64,000 nt of DNA from an uncultured Veillonella sp. (GCA_902478055.1 CABSJL010000002.1:62001-126000); one strand, 5' to 3'. Shown: positions 1 to 9,344, counted from the first letter of the stretch. The notes: a model not told the origin generated them from the sequence alone. Program-made: numbers and translations.

Positions 1-973
1 AGCTATATAAACGACCTAGTTCACCAATAGTATCTAAAACAACTACTGGTATGCCTTCATGAACTGGCTCTGTCATATCGCTACGACAAATAGCATTCAA
101 TTCATAACGTTTCGCTAGCGTTTGAACATCATGACCGCGATATATCTCACGTGGTGCAATTAACAAGCGCGCTTGAGGATATTCTTGTAAAACTTGTTTA
201 AAGGTCTCAAAGATTGTTTCTTCCTCACCCTTATGTGTACTACCGGCAATGATGATGGGATGATTATTACCAAAGCCAAACTCTTCAAGAAGAGCTTGTT
301 TTTCTTCAGCTGATACCGTGGCATACGTTTGGTCATATTTCATATTACCTGTTACGGTAATATCAGATGTTTGTGCACCTAATACTTCAATATGTGCAGC
401 ATCGAATTTTGATTGCATACAGAAACGCTCAATGGAACGTAACATTTCTTTTGTGAACGCACTAATATATTTATAGCGTTTCATACTGCGATCAGAAATA
501 CGACCATTAACCATCATAACAGGAATATTTTCGGATTGAGCGATACGCAAGAAGTTAGGCCAAATTTCTGTTTCTACAAGCAAGATAGCAATAGGTTTAA
601 TAATTTGCAAAATCTTACGCGTCAAATACGGTAAATCTAGAGGGAAGAAAATAATCCCTTCAGCCTCTGGTATGATGCGATGGGCCATTGCATGGCCTGT
701 TGCAGTTACAACAGACACCACAACAACCGCTTCAGGAAATTCCTTTTTTACTTCCTTCACTAATGGACTAGTAGCTACAATTTCCCCTACAGAAGCAGCA
801 TGAATCCAAATAGCACGACGTCCTTCAATTTTTTTTAGTAGTGAGGCTGGCATATAGCCTGCACTCTGTTTGATACGCTCATAAAATCCATCTTCAAAGG
901 CAAGGCGGTATAGAATAACCGGGATCAAGCCAATCCAATAAAATATGAGCAATACGTTATATATCCAGTACAT
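1..973 (-). CDS. waaA: 3-deoxy-D-manno-octulosonic acid (Kdo) transferase, C-terminus cut by window edge
   Basis: WaaA (KdtA) transfers Kdo from CMP-Kdo to lipid IVA at the inner face of the cytoplasmic membrane. Reading the minus strand from the ATG at 971-973 gives an open frame of about 324 codons running off the left edge; the family is usually about 420 residues, so roughly the last quarter is missing. Visible features are an N-terminal hydrophobic anchor (MYWIYNVLLIFYWIGLI), the early glycosyltransferase segment IWIHAASVGE, the VETEIWPN motif, and IIAGSTHKGEE at the start of the second Rossmann half. The start lies 2 bp after the msbA stop, so it is translated in the lpxI-lpxB-msbA-waaA operon. 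Identification is firm from these motifs. Confidence 0.93.
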   Translation of the reverse strand, partial: MYWIYNVLLIFYWIGLIPVILYRLAFEDGFYERIKQSAGYMPASLLKKIEGRRAIWIHAASVGEIVATSPLVKEVKKEFPEAVVVVSVVTATGHAMAHRIIPEAEGIIFFPLDLPYLTRKILQIIKPIAILLVETEIWPNFLRIAQSENIPVMMVNGRISDRSMKRYKYISAFTKEMLRSIERFCMQSKFDAAHIEVLGAQTSDITVTGNMKYDQTYATVSAEEKQALLEEFGFGNNHPIIIAGSTHKGEEETIFETFKQVLQEYPQARLLIAPREIYRGHDVQTLAKRYELNAICRSDMTEPVHEGIPVVVLDTIGELGRLYS

Positions 974-975
974 GG

Positions 976-2706
976 TTATCCTTTGTTGGAGAATTGAACG
1001 GAATAGAGATGATTGTACAATCCGCCATCAACAGCTAATAGCTCTTGGTGAGTCCCCTGCTCTACCAAGTGGCCTTGATTAAGTACAACAATTTGATGAG
1101 CATTTTGAACTGTGCTCAATCGATGGGCAATTACAAATGCAGTACGCCCTTTCATAAGGCGATCTAGCGCCTCTTGTACAAGCTTTTCACTCTCAGTATC
1201 TAATGCAGATGTCGCTTCGTCTAGAATTAGAATACGTGGGTCTTTCAAAATAGCACGTGCGATAGCTACACGTTGACGTTGACCACCAGATAAGGAACTG
1301 CCTCGCTCGCCCACCACTGTGTCGAGACCATCAGGCATCTTTTCTACGAATTCAAGTACATTGGCAGCCTTAGCAGCTTCATATACTTCTTCATCAGTAG
1401 CATCTAATCGACCATACAAGATATTCTCTTTAATTGTGGCATTAAACAACACAGTTTCTTGTGGTACAAGCCCGATTTGTTCACGTAACGATTTAAATGT
1501 AACATCTTTTACGTCATAACCATCAATCGTGATAGCGCCACCGGTTACATCGTAGAAGCGAGGTAACAAATTCGCCAGAGTCGTTTTACCAGCACCAGAT
1601 GGACCAACAAGAGCTACGCTTTCACCAGCCTTAACAGACAAAGTAAAGTTTTCGAGCGCTGTTTTTTCACCATCGTAAGAGAATGAAACATCTTTAAATT
1701 CTACATTGCCTTTGATAGATGGCAACGTAATAGCATCAGGTTTTTCCACAACGTCAGTTTTAGTATCTAAAATTTCAAATACACGATCAGCTGCAGCCAA
1801 TGCTTTTTGAATATTGCCGTACACTTGGCTCAAGCGTTTAACTGGGTTAGACAAGTTGATTGCATAAATTAGGAACGCAATCAAAGAACCTGCTGTAATA
1901 GTCCCTGTTACTACAGAATAGCCACCATACCAAAGGATGACTGCCACCGCAATGGCTGCAGAAAACTCAACCATTGGACTTAACAAGCTAGTTAACTTAG
2001 TCGCTTTAATAACAGCTTTAAAGTTGCGATCATTTTCATCTTCAAAACGCTTCCGTTCAAAATCTTCACGAGCGAATGATTTTACTACTCGAATAGCGCT
2101 GATTACCTCTTGTAAAAGTGCTGTAATATCAGCCACACGGCCTTGTACATCATGACCTGCTACACGAAGCTTTTTACCAAATACATTGATAATCACAAGC
2201 ACTACAGGAACTGTAATAAAGGTAACAAGTGTCAATTTCCAATCAATTAGAAGCATAGACACGAGAGAACCTATCAATGTTACAGATTCCGTAATAAAAG
2301 AAATCAAATTATCAACTACAGCAGTCTGAAGTGCAGCAACGTCATTGGTAAGATTACTCATGATAACGCCAGTCTTACGGCGATCAAAATAAGATAAGCT
2401 TAATTTTTGTAGATGATTAAAGATGGCTTCCCGTACATCGATGATGACACGTTGTCCAATGTAAGACATATTATAGGTTTGACCATACGTAGCAAAGCCA
2501 CGAATTAAGAATATAAGAATGATAGACCCTACTATGAGGTTCAACATAAACATATTCTTATCATCTAATACTTGGTCTACTACATTTTTAATAAGCCAAG
2601 GCACTACCAAGTATGCCGCAGCTGCGACGATCATGCAGAACACTGCAAAAATCATGCGCTTATAATAAGGCTTTACAAAATATAAGAGCCTAGAATAACT
2701 ATTCAT
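976..2706 (-). CDS. msbA: MsbA-type lipid A/LPS core ABC flippase
   Basis: A 576-residue ABC half-transporter: an N-terminal six-helix membrane domain (about residues 1-310) fused to an ATPase (about 340-576) with Walker A GPSGAGKTT, signature LSGGQRQR, Walker B ILILDEATSALD and a switch histidine in IAHRLS. It should work as an inner-membrane homodimer. The fold alone could be a multidrug exporter, but its position between lpxB (8-bp overlap) and waaA (2-bp gap) argues for flipping lipid A-core to the periplasmic leaflet, the MsbA role. The specific substrate is inferred from context. Confidence 0.9.
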   Translation of the reverse strand: MNSYSRLLYFVKPYYKRMIFAVFCMIVAAAAYLVVPWLIKNVVDQVLDDKNMFMLNLIVGSIILIFLIRGFATYGQTYNMSYIGQRVIIDVREAIFNHLQKLSLSYFDRRKTGVIMSNLTNDVAALQTAVVDNLISFITESVTLIGSLVSMLLIDWKLTLVTFITVPVVLVIINVFGKKLRVAGHDVQGRVADITALLQEVISAIRVVKSFAREDFERKRFEDENDRNFKAVIKATKLTSLLSPMVEFSAAIAVAVILWYGGYSVVTGTITAGSLIAFLIYAINLSNPVKRLSQVYGNIQKALAAADRVFEILDTKTDVVEKPDAITLPSIKGNVEFKDVSFSYDGEKTALENFTLSVKAGESVALVGPSGAGKTTLANLLPRFYDVTGGAITIDGYDVKDVTFKSLREQIGLVPQETVLFNATIKENILYGRLDATDEEVYEAAKAANVLEFVEKMPDGLDTVVGERGSSLSGGQRQRVAIARAILKDPRILILDEATSALDTESEKLVQEALDRLMKGRTAFVIAHRLSTVQNAHQIVVLNQGHLVEQGTHQELLAVDGGLYNHLYSVQFSNKG

Positions 2707-3841
2707 TACATTTCTCCTTACCGAGGTTATATACCAGCTCTGCTACACGCTTTACAGCACCTGGTTCACCTAATTTATGATGTACTTCACGCAATTCGCT
2801 ACGCATCGCTTCATTGCGTTCAACATCAGTTAGAAGAGGTTCCACAAGAGATACAATAGCCTCAGGTGTCACTGCATCTTGTAATAACTCAGGGATTACT
2901 TCTTTGCCAGCTACAATATTAGGCAAACCTACATGGGTCACATTAACGACCATCTTCCCAATGCCATATGTAATTGGAGATACTCGATACAATAAAATAG
3001 TTGGTAACTCCATCATAGCTGTTTCTAATGTAGCTGTACCTGATGCGGCTAGACATACATCACAAATCTGCATCAAATCATAGGTATGATCTTCTGTAAT
3101 CGTCACCGGCACTTTGTGAGCATCGATGAAAGTTTCTAATTCACTACGGTCGATGGTATGTGCGCGAGGCAAGAAGAATTGAATATCCTCATGGTTCGCC
3201 ATCAATTGCTCGCCACTTTTTAACATCGTATCTAGCAAGGATAGTACCTCTTGCTTACGGCTACCTGGCATGAGCAATACTTTTTTAGCATCTTTACGAG
3301 CTCCAAAGTATTCCTCAGCCGCTTCTTTGCTCATCGTAGGATGTACGATATCCAATAGTGGATGGCCTACAAAGTCTACATCGCATTTATATTTGCGATA
3401 CGCTTCTGCTTCAAAGGGGAATATGGATGCCACCTTAGTGACATACTTACGAATTGTATTGCCACGGCTACTATGCCATGCCCAAATCGTAGGAGCAATG
3501 TAATAGAGAACGGGAATTCCCAATTCATGAGCTACAGCTGCAAGTTTCATATTAAAACCAGGGTAATCTACACAAACTAGAATATCTGGTTTTTCCTTCA
3601 TCATGACACGTTTTAAGTAGGTGCGAAGTTTAAAGAATTTCGGTAGTGATTTTACAATCTCTACAATCCCAATAACGCCTAAATTTTTAATATCATATAC
3701 GATGCGAACACCAGCGCGTTCCATCAAGGTACCGCCCATACCAAACATGTCAACCGAAGGATCTATTTCTTTCAGTGCATTAGCAACACTGGCTGCATGA
3801 GTATCACCGGATGCTTCACCGGCAGAAAACATGACTTTCAT
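2699..3841 (-). CDS. lpxB: Lipid-A-disaccharide synthase
   Basis: LpxB joins UDP-2,3-diacylglucosamine and lipid X to give the lipid A disaccharide at the membrane surface. The 380-residue protein starts with the typical MKVMFSAGEASGDTHAA and contains VDYPGFNMKLA, the YYIAPTIWAW stretch and LLMPGSRKQEV, all characteristic of the GT19 family; length is normal. The start codon overlaps the lpxI stop by one base and the gene end overlaps msbA by 8 bp, so translational coupling is likely. Confidence 0.96.
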   Translation of the reverse strand: MKVMFSAGEASGDTHAASVANALKEIDPSVDMFGMGGTLMERAGVRIVYDIKNLGVIGIVEIVKSLPKFFKLRTYLKRVMMKEKPDILVCVDYPGFNMKLAAVAHELGIPVLYYIAPTIWAWHSSRGNTIRKYVTKVASIFPFEAEAYRKYKCDVDFVGHPLLDIVHPTMSKEAAEEYFGARKDAKKVLLMPGSRKQEVLSLLDTMLKSGEQLMANHEDIQFFLPRAHTIDRSELETFIDAHKVPVTITEDHTYDLMQICDVCLAASGTATLETAMMELPTILLYRVSPITYGIGKMVVNVTHVGLPNIVAGKEVIPELLQDAVTPEAIVSLVEPLLTDVERNEAMRSELREVHHKLGEPGAVKRVAELVYNLGKEKCNE

Positions 3842-4677
3842 TATGCATCCTTTCTGGAATCTACAAACTCTTGGTCAACAGCACAGATAACAATACCATG
3901 ACGGTTTGCCAAATCTAGTACATCTTGTTGTTGAACAAAAATAGTCTTTTCAGCCTCTACAGCAAGGACTTTACACCCACTATCAATCATGGACATTAAT
4001 GTTTTTATCCCTACAGCAGGAACATCAAAACGAACATCTTGATTTGGCTTTTCCGTTTTAACCACAACCGCATCGCCACGACCTAATTCACCACCGCGCA
4101 AAATGCACTTATCAGTGCCCTCAATAGCTTCAATAGCCATAGCCGCTTTATGTTTTACAACTACTGTTTGACCAATATCAAGTCCACCCATTTGCTTAGC
4201 TAGTTCAAAGCCAAAGCAAATATCTGCCCATTGTTCATCAGTAGGCTGTGTTTTTGAAAGCACCCCCACCTTTGGCATAAATGGTTTAAGGTATACAGTT
4301 TGATCTAACACTTTAAACCCTTCTCGTTCGATTTCATCTACGATAGCGAGCATGATAGTGTCATCTTTACGATTTTTAAGGCGTTTAAGAACACCTAAGG
4401 TTTTTAAATCAGGGAATGTAAGACCTTTGAAGAGAATTTCCTTAGTCACTTTACCTAACATAGTTAATTCTTCAACGTCTTCTTTTTTCAAGGTTTTAAA
4501 AATCTTACCTAATTTGGCAACACCAATATCATAGAAAGCATCGGCCTCAGCCTTTAAAGCCGGGTCTACATCTGGAACTACACCGATAACCACTACCTCA
4601 TGACCTAATACATGAGCAGCGCGCATGAATTCTACAGGCAAAACACCAATGCCTGCAATCAATCCTACCTTTGCCAA
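3841..4677 (-). CDS. lpxI: UDP-2,3-diacylglucosamine pyrophosphatase LpxI
   Basis: LpxI hydrolyses UDP-2,3-diacylglucosamine to lipid X, the job done by LpxH in many Proteobacteria. The 278-residue protein shows the DUF1009/LpxI pattern: N-terminal VGLIAGIGVLPVEF, a middle MLGKVTKE segment, and a C-terminal domain with ILRGGELGRGDAVVVK and FDVPAVGIKTL. It is the first gene of the lpxI-lpxB-msbA-waaA unit, with AGGAGG-type ribosome binding sequence just upstream of the ATG. LpxI is the form expected outside the Proteobacteria that carry LpxH. Confidence 0.93.
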   Translation of the reverse strand: MAKVGLIAGIGVLPVEFMRAAHVLGHEVVVIGVVPDVDPALKAEADAFYDIGVAKLGKIFKTLKKEDVEELTMLGKVTKEILFKGLTFPDLKTLGVLKRLKNRKDDTIMLAIVDEIEREGFKVLDQTVYLKPFMPKVGVLSKTQPTDEQWADICFGFELAKQMGGLDIGQTVVVKHKAAMAIEAIEGTDKCILRGGELGRGDAVVVKTEKPNQDVRFDVPAVGIKTLMSMIDSGCKVLAVEAEKTIFVQQQDVLDLANRHGIVICAVDQEFVDSRKDA

Positions 4678-4982
4678 GACTATACCTCCTAGATGACCTA
4701 CGGCCTATATATCAATGAGTGATTACAAATTTACAATACTTAATGCCTCAAAAAAGACATAATCATATACAATATATTGTACTATAAATAGGCATTTTTT
4801 ACCATTAAAACACCATGTTTTATGCCTATTTCTTCAACATTTTAGTAGATTTTTTTTATTCCTCTTTTTACGTCTTATGAACGCAAAAAAACTTCAAATA
4901 TTTTATCAAAATATTTTATATGTATGACCTAATGTTATAAATTTCACATCCCATTAAAAGCATGATATTTATTAAGTACATA
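4678..4982. other. Intergenic region upstream of lpxI with a long inverted repeat
   Basis: No convincing gene lies between the lpxI start and the lpxA terminator. The region is very AT-rich. It holds a perfect 10-bp inverted repeat, AAATAGGCAT at 4786-4795 and ATGCCTATTT at 4822-4831, and next to it the palindrome TACAATATATTGTA at 4768-4781, which includes a minus-strand TACAAT that could be the lpxI -10 box. I could not find a good -35 box, so the promoter is only suggested. Confidence 0.4.
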
Positions 4983-5013
4983 AAAAGACCTCGTACATAG
5001 TACGAGGTCTTTT
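4983..5013 (-). terminator. Intrinsic terminator after lpxA
   Basis: A 14-bp perfect stem (4983-4996 with 5000-5013, 3-nt loop) with GACCTCGTAC in one arm and a run of T on the minus strand. It begins 4 bp after the lpxA stop and ends the lpxC-fabZ-lpxA transcript; a symmetric T run means it may also work in the other direction. Confidence 0.9.
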
Positions 5014-5016
5014 GAA

Positions 5017-5829
5017 TTAGTCACGACGTGTACGCATAATACCACGATCGGCATTGCGTAAGAAGCGTAATAAATTTTCAATTTCTACAGAAGAATCAAG
5101 TTGCATTTCCATTTCTTCGATAGCCTTAGATAAACTAAAGCCAGAACGATAAATAATACGGAATGCTTGTTTTAAATCTCGGCGTACTTCTTCTGAAATG
5201 CCCGCACGAGACAATCCAACAGAGTTAAGGCCAATAACACGTGCTGGTTGACCATCAGCAATGACATATGGTGGAATATCTTGAACCACCTTTGCCATAC
5301 CGCCAACCATTGCATTACGACCAATTTTAACAAACTGATGGATACCTGCAAGGCCGCCAATAACAACGCGATCTTCAACGATAGCGTGACCAGCAAGGCC
5401 TGCACAGTTACTCATAATTACATTATTGCCAACGATACAGTTATGAGCCACATGTGTACATGCTTGAAGCAAGCAATTATTACCTACACGTGTTTCTTCA
5501 CCTTCTCCAGTAGCGCGGCTAATAGTTACGAATTCACGGATAACCGTTTCATCGCCAATATTACAATAGCTTTTTTCGCCTTTAAATTTTAAATCTTGCG
5601 GTTCCAACCCAATAGATGCGTTAGGATAAATCTCACAACGCTTACCAATGGTTGTCCAACCACCAATTACAACATGTGCACCGATTTGTGTGCCATCGCC
5701 AATCTCGACGTGTTCGCCGATTACGGCGCCAGGACCTACGATTACATCTTTGCCCAATTTAGCATTTGGATGGACTATGGCTGTACTATGGATGTTGGAT
5801 TCTGCATTTTCCATGCCTACAACTATCAC
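5017..5829 (-). CDS. lpxA: UDP-N-acetylglucosamine acyltransferase
   Basis: LpxA adds the first 3-hydroxyacyl chain to UDP-GlcNAc, from acyl-ACP, in the cytoplasm. The sequence is a left-handed beta-helix of hexapeptide repeats (from IHSTAIVHPNAKLG onward), with the catalytic-region AHNCIVGNNVIMSNCAGLAGH and a C-terminal helical segment. The frame is open to a GTG at 5838, but AGGAG (5838-5842) would touch that codon; the GTG at 5829 is 8 nt from AGGAG and is the better start, while the ATG at 5814 is too far away. Length with this start is about 270 residues, slightly above the family norm. Last gene of lpxC-fabZ-lpxA. Confidence 0.94.
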   Translation of the reverse strand: MIVVGMENAESNIHSTAIVHPNAKLGKDVIVGPGAVIGEHVEIGDGTQIGAHVVIGGWTTIGKRCEIYPNASIGLEPQDLKFKGEKSYCNIGDETVIREFVTISRATGEGEETRVGNNCLLQACTHVAHNCIVGNNVIMSNCAGLAGHAIVEDRVVIGGLAGIHQFVKIGRNAMVGGMAKVVQDIPPYVIADGQPARVIGLNSVGLSRAGISEEVRRDLKQAFRIIYRSGFSLSKAIEEMEMQLDSSVEIENLLRFLRNADRGIMRTRRD

Positions 5830-5848
5830 TACAATCACTCCTCAATTA

Positions 5849-6274
5849 TTATACAAGGGCAAACATGTATTCACCGCTAGCGCACAATTTGTCGCCAACA
5901 TAGGCACGGCCTTCAACCTTACCCATTTTACCTTTGATTTTAACAATATCCACTTCCATGCGCACTTGATCACCAGGTTTTACAGGGTGACGGAAACGCA
6001 CTTTATCAATACCTGTAAACATAGGTGTAAGACCGCGATTTTCTTCAGGATATAGTAATGCAATACCACCAACTTGAGCAATAGCCTCAGTCAATAGTAC
6101 ACCTGGCATTACTGGATTACCTGGGAAGTGTCCTTGGAAGAACAATTCGTTGAATGTAGCATTTTTAATGCCCACAGCACGTTTCATTGGTTCTAACTCA
6201 ACGATGCGATCTACCAAAAGCATAGGATAACGATGAGGTAAAATTTCTAAAATGTCTTCGTGATTAAGAATCAT
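5849..6274 (-). CDS. fabZ: 3-hydroxyacyl-ACP dehydratase FabZ
   Basis: FabZ dehydrates 3-hydroxyacyl-ACP in fatty acid elongation and competes with LpxA/LpxD for the same acyl-ACPs. The 141-residue hot-dog protein has the start ILEILPHRYPMLLVDRI and the catalytic His and Glu in GHFPGNPVMPGVLLTEAIAQ. It overlaps the lpxC stop by 4 bp (ATGA) and is followed closely by lpxA. Placement inside an lpx operon is common in diderms and fits the need to balance membrane and lipid A acyl chains. Confidence 0.97.
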   Translation of the reverse strand: MILNHEDILEILPHRYPMLLVDRIVELEPMKRAVGIKNATFNELFFQGHFPGNPVMPGVLLTEAIAQVGGIALLYPEENRGLTPMFTGIDKVRFRHPVKPGDQVRMEVDIVKIKGKMGKVEGRAYVGDKLCASGEYMFALV

Positions 6275-7110
6275 GGCTGTGTCTCCCTTATTTCTTCCAT
6301 TATACTGCGAGCCAATCTTGAATTTAATTCATGACTCGATTTTAAAGCAATTACATGACCTTCAATTGGTCCCAATAAGAATAAGTCGCCCATTACATCT
6401 AATGCTTTGTGACGAACTAATTCATCGTCAAAGCGAGGTACAGACAAACATTTCTCATCATCATAGACTAATGCATTATCTAGGTTACCACCTTTTGCAA
6501 GGCCCATAGCCTGTAATTGTTCTAATTCCTTCATAAATCCGATAGTTCTAGCAGCACTGATGTGTTCTTTAAAGTATTCTGGCGAAACTTCAAAATCACA
6601 ATGTTGCGTACCAAGTAACGGATGGCTGTTAATCGATGTAAATGTAATGCGATAGCCATCATATGGCAAAATAACTACAAAACGATCACCATCATAAATA
6701 GCGTGAGAACGTGTCACTTTATATACTTGACGTGGTGCTGTTTGTTCTTGAATGCCTGCCTCTTCTATAAGACCTATAAAAACTGCACTACTGCCATCAC
6801 CTACAGGAGGTTCAGGAGAATCCATCTCGATATAACAGTTATCAATATTCATAGCACTGAACGCAGCCATCACATGTTCTACAGTGAAAACCTTCGCTTC
6901 ACCATTTTCCAATGTAGTAGCGCGCATAGTGTTCGTCACATTATCAATGTGTGCTCGCACAGAAGGATGACCTTCAATGTCCGTGCGGACAAACACAATT
7001 CCTGTATTTTCAGGTGCAGGTTTAAAAACCATATTTACTGGTTCACCGCTATGAAGGCCAATCCCTTGATATGAAACAGCCTGTTTAATTGTTTGTTGTG
7101 GCTTACTCAT
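6271..7110 (-). CDS. lpxC: UDP-3-O-acyl-N-acetylglucosamine deacetylase
   Basis: LpxC is the zinc amidase that commits precursors to lipid A. The 279 residues include TIKQAVSYQGIGLHSG at the N-terminus, the zinc-ligand region TVEHVMAAFSAM, the catalytic-region LVRHKALDVMGDLFLLG and a second ligand in the final IEGHVIALKSSH segment. The length is on the short side but both repeated subdomains are present. First gene of lpxC-fabZ-lpxA; AAAGGA precedes the ATG and a promoter is visible at 7161-7189. Confidence 0.96.
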   Translation of the reverse strand: MSKPQQTIKQAVSYQGIGLHSGEPVNMVFKPAPENTGIVFVRTDIEGHPSVRAHIDNVTNTMRATTLENGEAKVFTVEHVMAAFSAMNIDNCYIEMDSPEPPVGDGSSAVFIGLIEEAGIQEQTAPRQVYKVTRSHAIYDGDRFVVILPYDGYRITFTSINSHPLLGTQHCDFEVSPEYFKEHISAARTIGFMKELEQLQAMGLAKGGNLDNALVYDDEKCLSVPRFDDELVRHKALDVMGDLFLLGPIEGHVIALKSSHELNSRLARSIMEEIRETQP

Positions 7111-7160
7111 AAGAAAGTCCTTTCATAATCTGAATTCACGTTTACTATACACCAATATGT

Positions 7161-7189
7161 ATTATACCCTATTTGCATAGGTGATACAA
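7161..7189 (-). promoter_or_regulatory. Promoter of lpxC-fabZ-lpxA
   Basis: Minus-strand -10 box TATAAT (7161-7166) and a weak -35 box TTGTAT (7184-7189) separated by 17 bp. It lies 51 bp upstream of the lpxC start, downstream of the lpxL terminator. Confidence 0.65.
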
Positions 7190-7231
7190 GAAATTTACCA
7201 TATATTCAGTGATTTTGAAAGCATTTTTCAC

Positions 7232-7259
7232 ATAATTAAATTTATATAAATTTAATTAT
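7232..7259. repeat. Perfect 28-bp AT-only palindrome
   Basis: The sequence from 7232 to 7259 is an exact palindrome made only of A and T, centred at 7245/7246. It lies between the lpxL terminator and the lpxC promoter, about 43 bp upstream of the -35 box. It could be an upstream promoter element, a protein-binding site, or a chance AT-rich structure. Confidence 0.6.
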
Positions 7260-7287
7260 AAATACTGTATTATGCACCATAAAAATA

Positions 7288-7361
7288 AAAGAGACTTTAC
7301 GATGCTTAATTTATGCGGTATTTAAATCAATACTACATAAGTAGGCATGTAAAATCTCTTT
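7288..7361 (-). terminator. Long imperfect terminator hairpin after the lpxL-type gene
   Basis: The outer arms AAAGAGA..TTTAC (7288-7300) and GTAAAA..TCTCTTT (7349-7361) pair with one mismatch, inner arms (ATGC/GCAT and GGTATT/AATACT regions) extend the stem, and on the minus strand the hairpin is followed by TTTTATTTTTA. It starts about 12 bp after the stop of the 7373-8275 gene. Confidence 0.75.
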
Positions 7362-7372
7362 ATATTTATTAA

Positions 7373-8275
7373 CTAGTGAAATACATCTGGAGGTGTTTCA
7401 ATTTGTTCGCCATAGAAACGACGTGTCCACTTCCAACGATTGTGAAGCCAGAACCAATCTTCAGGATATCGACGAATATAATCTTCAATAAACTCATTTA
7501 AAAGAGTTGTGGTAACCGCTATATCACGCTTTTTATCGTCTGTACGTTCCACATAAATTGGCGGATGTACCTCAATCTCATATTTTTCAGAAAACGGACT
7601 ATAATGTATAGTCACAAAAATGATTGGTACGTCTTGCATACGAGCCAATACAGCTGGACCTGCTGCCGTTAAAGTTTCATAACCAAAGAATGGAACAAGT
7701 ACACCATCATCACCAGGATCCTGATCCATAATAAGGCCTAAAAAAGCACCTTTTTTAAGTTCATTGATCATTTCTCGTACACCAGTTTTATAGGTTACAT
7801 GTTGGTGCATGATACGACGATATTCATTGATAAACTTGTCCGCATCACCATTCTGTTTCATTGCCACAGAAATCAACGGATACCCTTCCGAAGCAAGAAC
7901 ACCGCCAAGGAGTTCCCAGTTACCACTGTGAACAGCGGCTAAGATTGCACCTCGACCATTTTCCAAGGCATCATCTAAGTACTCTCGATTAATAAACTCC
8001 ACCATATCTTTGTATGCGCCATCCTTAATCTCTGGATAGCGTAATACATCAATAATCATGCGACCAAAGCGTGTAGTACTAGCTTTCGCAATACGTCGAG
8101 CTTCTTTTGGATCATCTGTAATATTACAGAATAGAATTTGGCCTATCGCTAGTCGCTTGCGTTTAGGTGGCACCACTAACCACGCAATTTCACCAAGCAA
8201 TGTACCAATAGCATATTGCAAACCTTTAGGTAATAAGCAAATAAAGGCACTAAAGATTTTCATAAACCTATACAT
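7373..8275 (-). CDS. lpxL: Lipid A acyltransferase of the LpxL/HtrB family
   Basis: This family adds secondary acyl chains to Kdo-lipid A on the cytoplasmic face of the inner membrane. The 300-residue protein has an N-terminal membrane segment (FSAFICLLPKGLQYAIGTLL), the catalytic H-x4-E type motif in AAVHSGNWELLGG, and MDQDPGDDGVLVPFFG and HNRWKW further on, as in the LPLAT family. It follows lpxD by 6 bp. Which acyl position it modifies cannot be told from the sequence; lpxL is used as a family label. Confidence 0.85.
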   Translation of the reverse strand: MYRFMKIFSAFICLLPKGLQYAIGTLLGEIAWLVVPPKRKRLAIGQILFCNITDDPKEARRIAKASTTRFGRMIIDVLRYPEIKDGAYKDMVEFINREYLDDALENGRGAILAAVHSGNWELLGGVLASEGYPLISVAMKQNGDADKFINEYRRIMHQHVTYKTGVREMINELKKGAFLGLIMDQDPGDDGVLVPFFGYETLTAAGPAVLARMQDVPIIFVTIHYSPFSEKYEIEVHPPIYVERTDDKKRDIAVTTTLLNEFIEDYIRRYPEDWFWLHNRWKWTRRFYGEQIETPPDVFH

Positions 8276-8281
8276 GGATTA

Positions 8282-9313
8282 TTAGCTCTCCTTAAGCTGT
8301 GCTTTCAAAGCGTCAATTTCTTTTTGTAATTGTTTTACAGTTTTCACCATATCTGGCAAACGATTTTCATAAGCAGCCAATTTTAACCATTCTTTATGAG
8401 GTCTCATTGGATAGCCTGCCATAATAGAGTTGGATGGTACATTACCTGTAATACCAGTTTTACCAGCAAATTGTACATTATCACCAATCGTAATATGACC
8501 AGTACAACCAGTTTGTCCAGCAAAGATAACATGATTACCACATTTAGTACTTCCGGCAATACCAACCTGAGCGATTAGGAAGCAATCTTCACCAATCTCA
8601 ACATTGTGACCAAGATGAACAAGATTGTCAATCTTCGTACCACGACGTACTAAAGTAGAGCCCATTGTAGCATTGTCGATAGTTGTACAAGAACCAACTT
8701 CAACATCATCTTCAAGAATAACATTACCAACTTGTGGTATATGTGTATGTACACCATTTTCTGTAGCAAAACCGAAGCCTTCGCCACCAATTACTGCTTT
8801 AGCACGTAATACAACGCGTTTGCCTAAAATACAATTTTCATGAACAATAGCGCCAGCGTAAATATCAGAACCTTCACCAATACGCACATTGTGCCCAATA
8901 TAAACATATGGACGAATTGTTACATCATCACCAATGACTGCATTATCATTAATAACACAATAGGCACCAATAGCAACATTTTTGCCAATTGTTACATTGT
9001 TACCAATAATAGCTGTGCTATGCACTTCTCTAGGAACAACAACAGGTGGATGGAAGAGTTCTAACACTTGTGCAAATGCTGCTTTTGCATTATCGACTAC
9101 GATTTGTGCCATCGGTGCATCTTTCACTTCAGATTCAACGATCACAGCACCCGCTTGGCATAACGCAATATGTTCAACATATTCACCTACTGCAAAAGTT
9201 ATGGATTGTTTTACTGCTTGTTCAAAGCTACGTGTTTCAGTAATAACAATAGAGCCATCACCTACAACACGACCGCCTACTAATGTTGCGAGTTCCTGTA
9301 AAGTTTTTTCCAA
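8282..9313 (-). CDS. lpxD: UDP-3-O-(3-hydroxyacyl)glucosamine N-acyltransferase
   Basis: LpxD adds the N-linked acyl chain to the LpxC product. The 343 residues comprise an N-terminal uridine-binding domain (1-100), a hexapeptide-repeat beta-helix (about 105-300) with GEGFGFATENG and HLGHNVEIGEDCFLIAQVGIAGST, and a C-terminal helix. The start is a TTG preceded by a strong GGAGGAG six bases away; no ATG fits better. It is followed 6 bp later by the lpxL-type gene, and the upstream genes are the OmpH-like trio. Confidence 0.96.
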   Translation of the reverse strand: MEKTLQELATLVGGRVVGDGSIVITETRSFEQAVKQSITFAVGEYVEHIALCQAGAVIVESEVKDAPMAQIVVDNAKAAFAQVLELFHPPVVVPREVHSTAIIGNNVTIGKNVAIGAYCVINDNAVIGDDVTIRPYVYIGHNVRIGEGSDIYAGAIVHENCILGKRVVLRAKAVIGGEGFGFATENGVHTHIPQVGNVILEDDVEVGSCTTIDNATMGSTLVRRGTKIDNLVHLGHNVEIGEDCFLIAQVGIAGSTKCGNHVIFAGQTGCTGHITIGDNVQFAGKTGITGNVPSNSIMAGYPMRPHKEWLKLAAYENRLPDMVKTVKQLQKEIDALKAQLKES

Positions 9314-9344
9314 GGTAAACTCCTCCCCCTGTGATAATTCTTAA

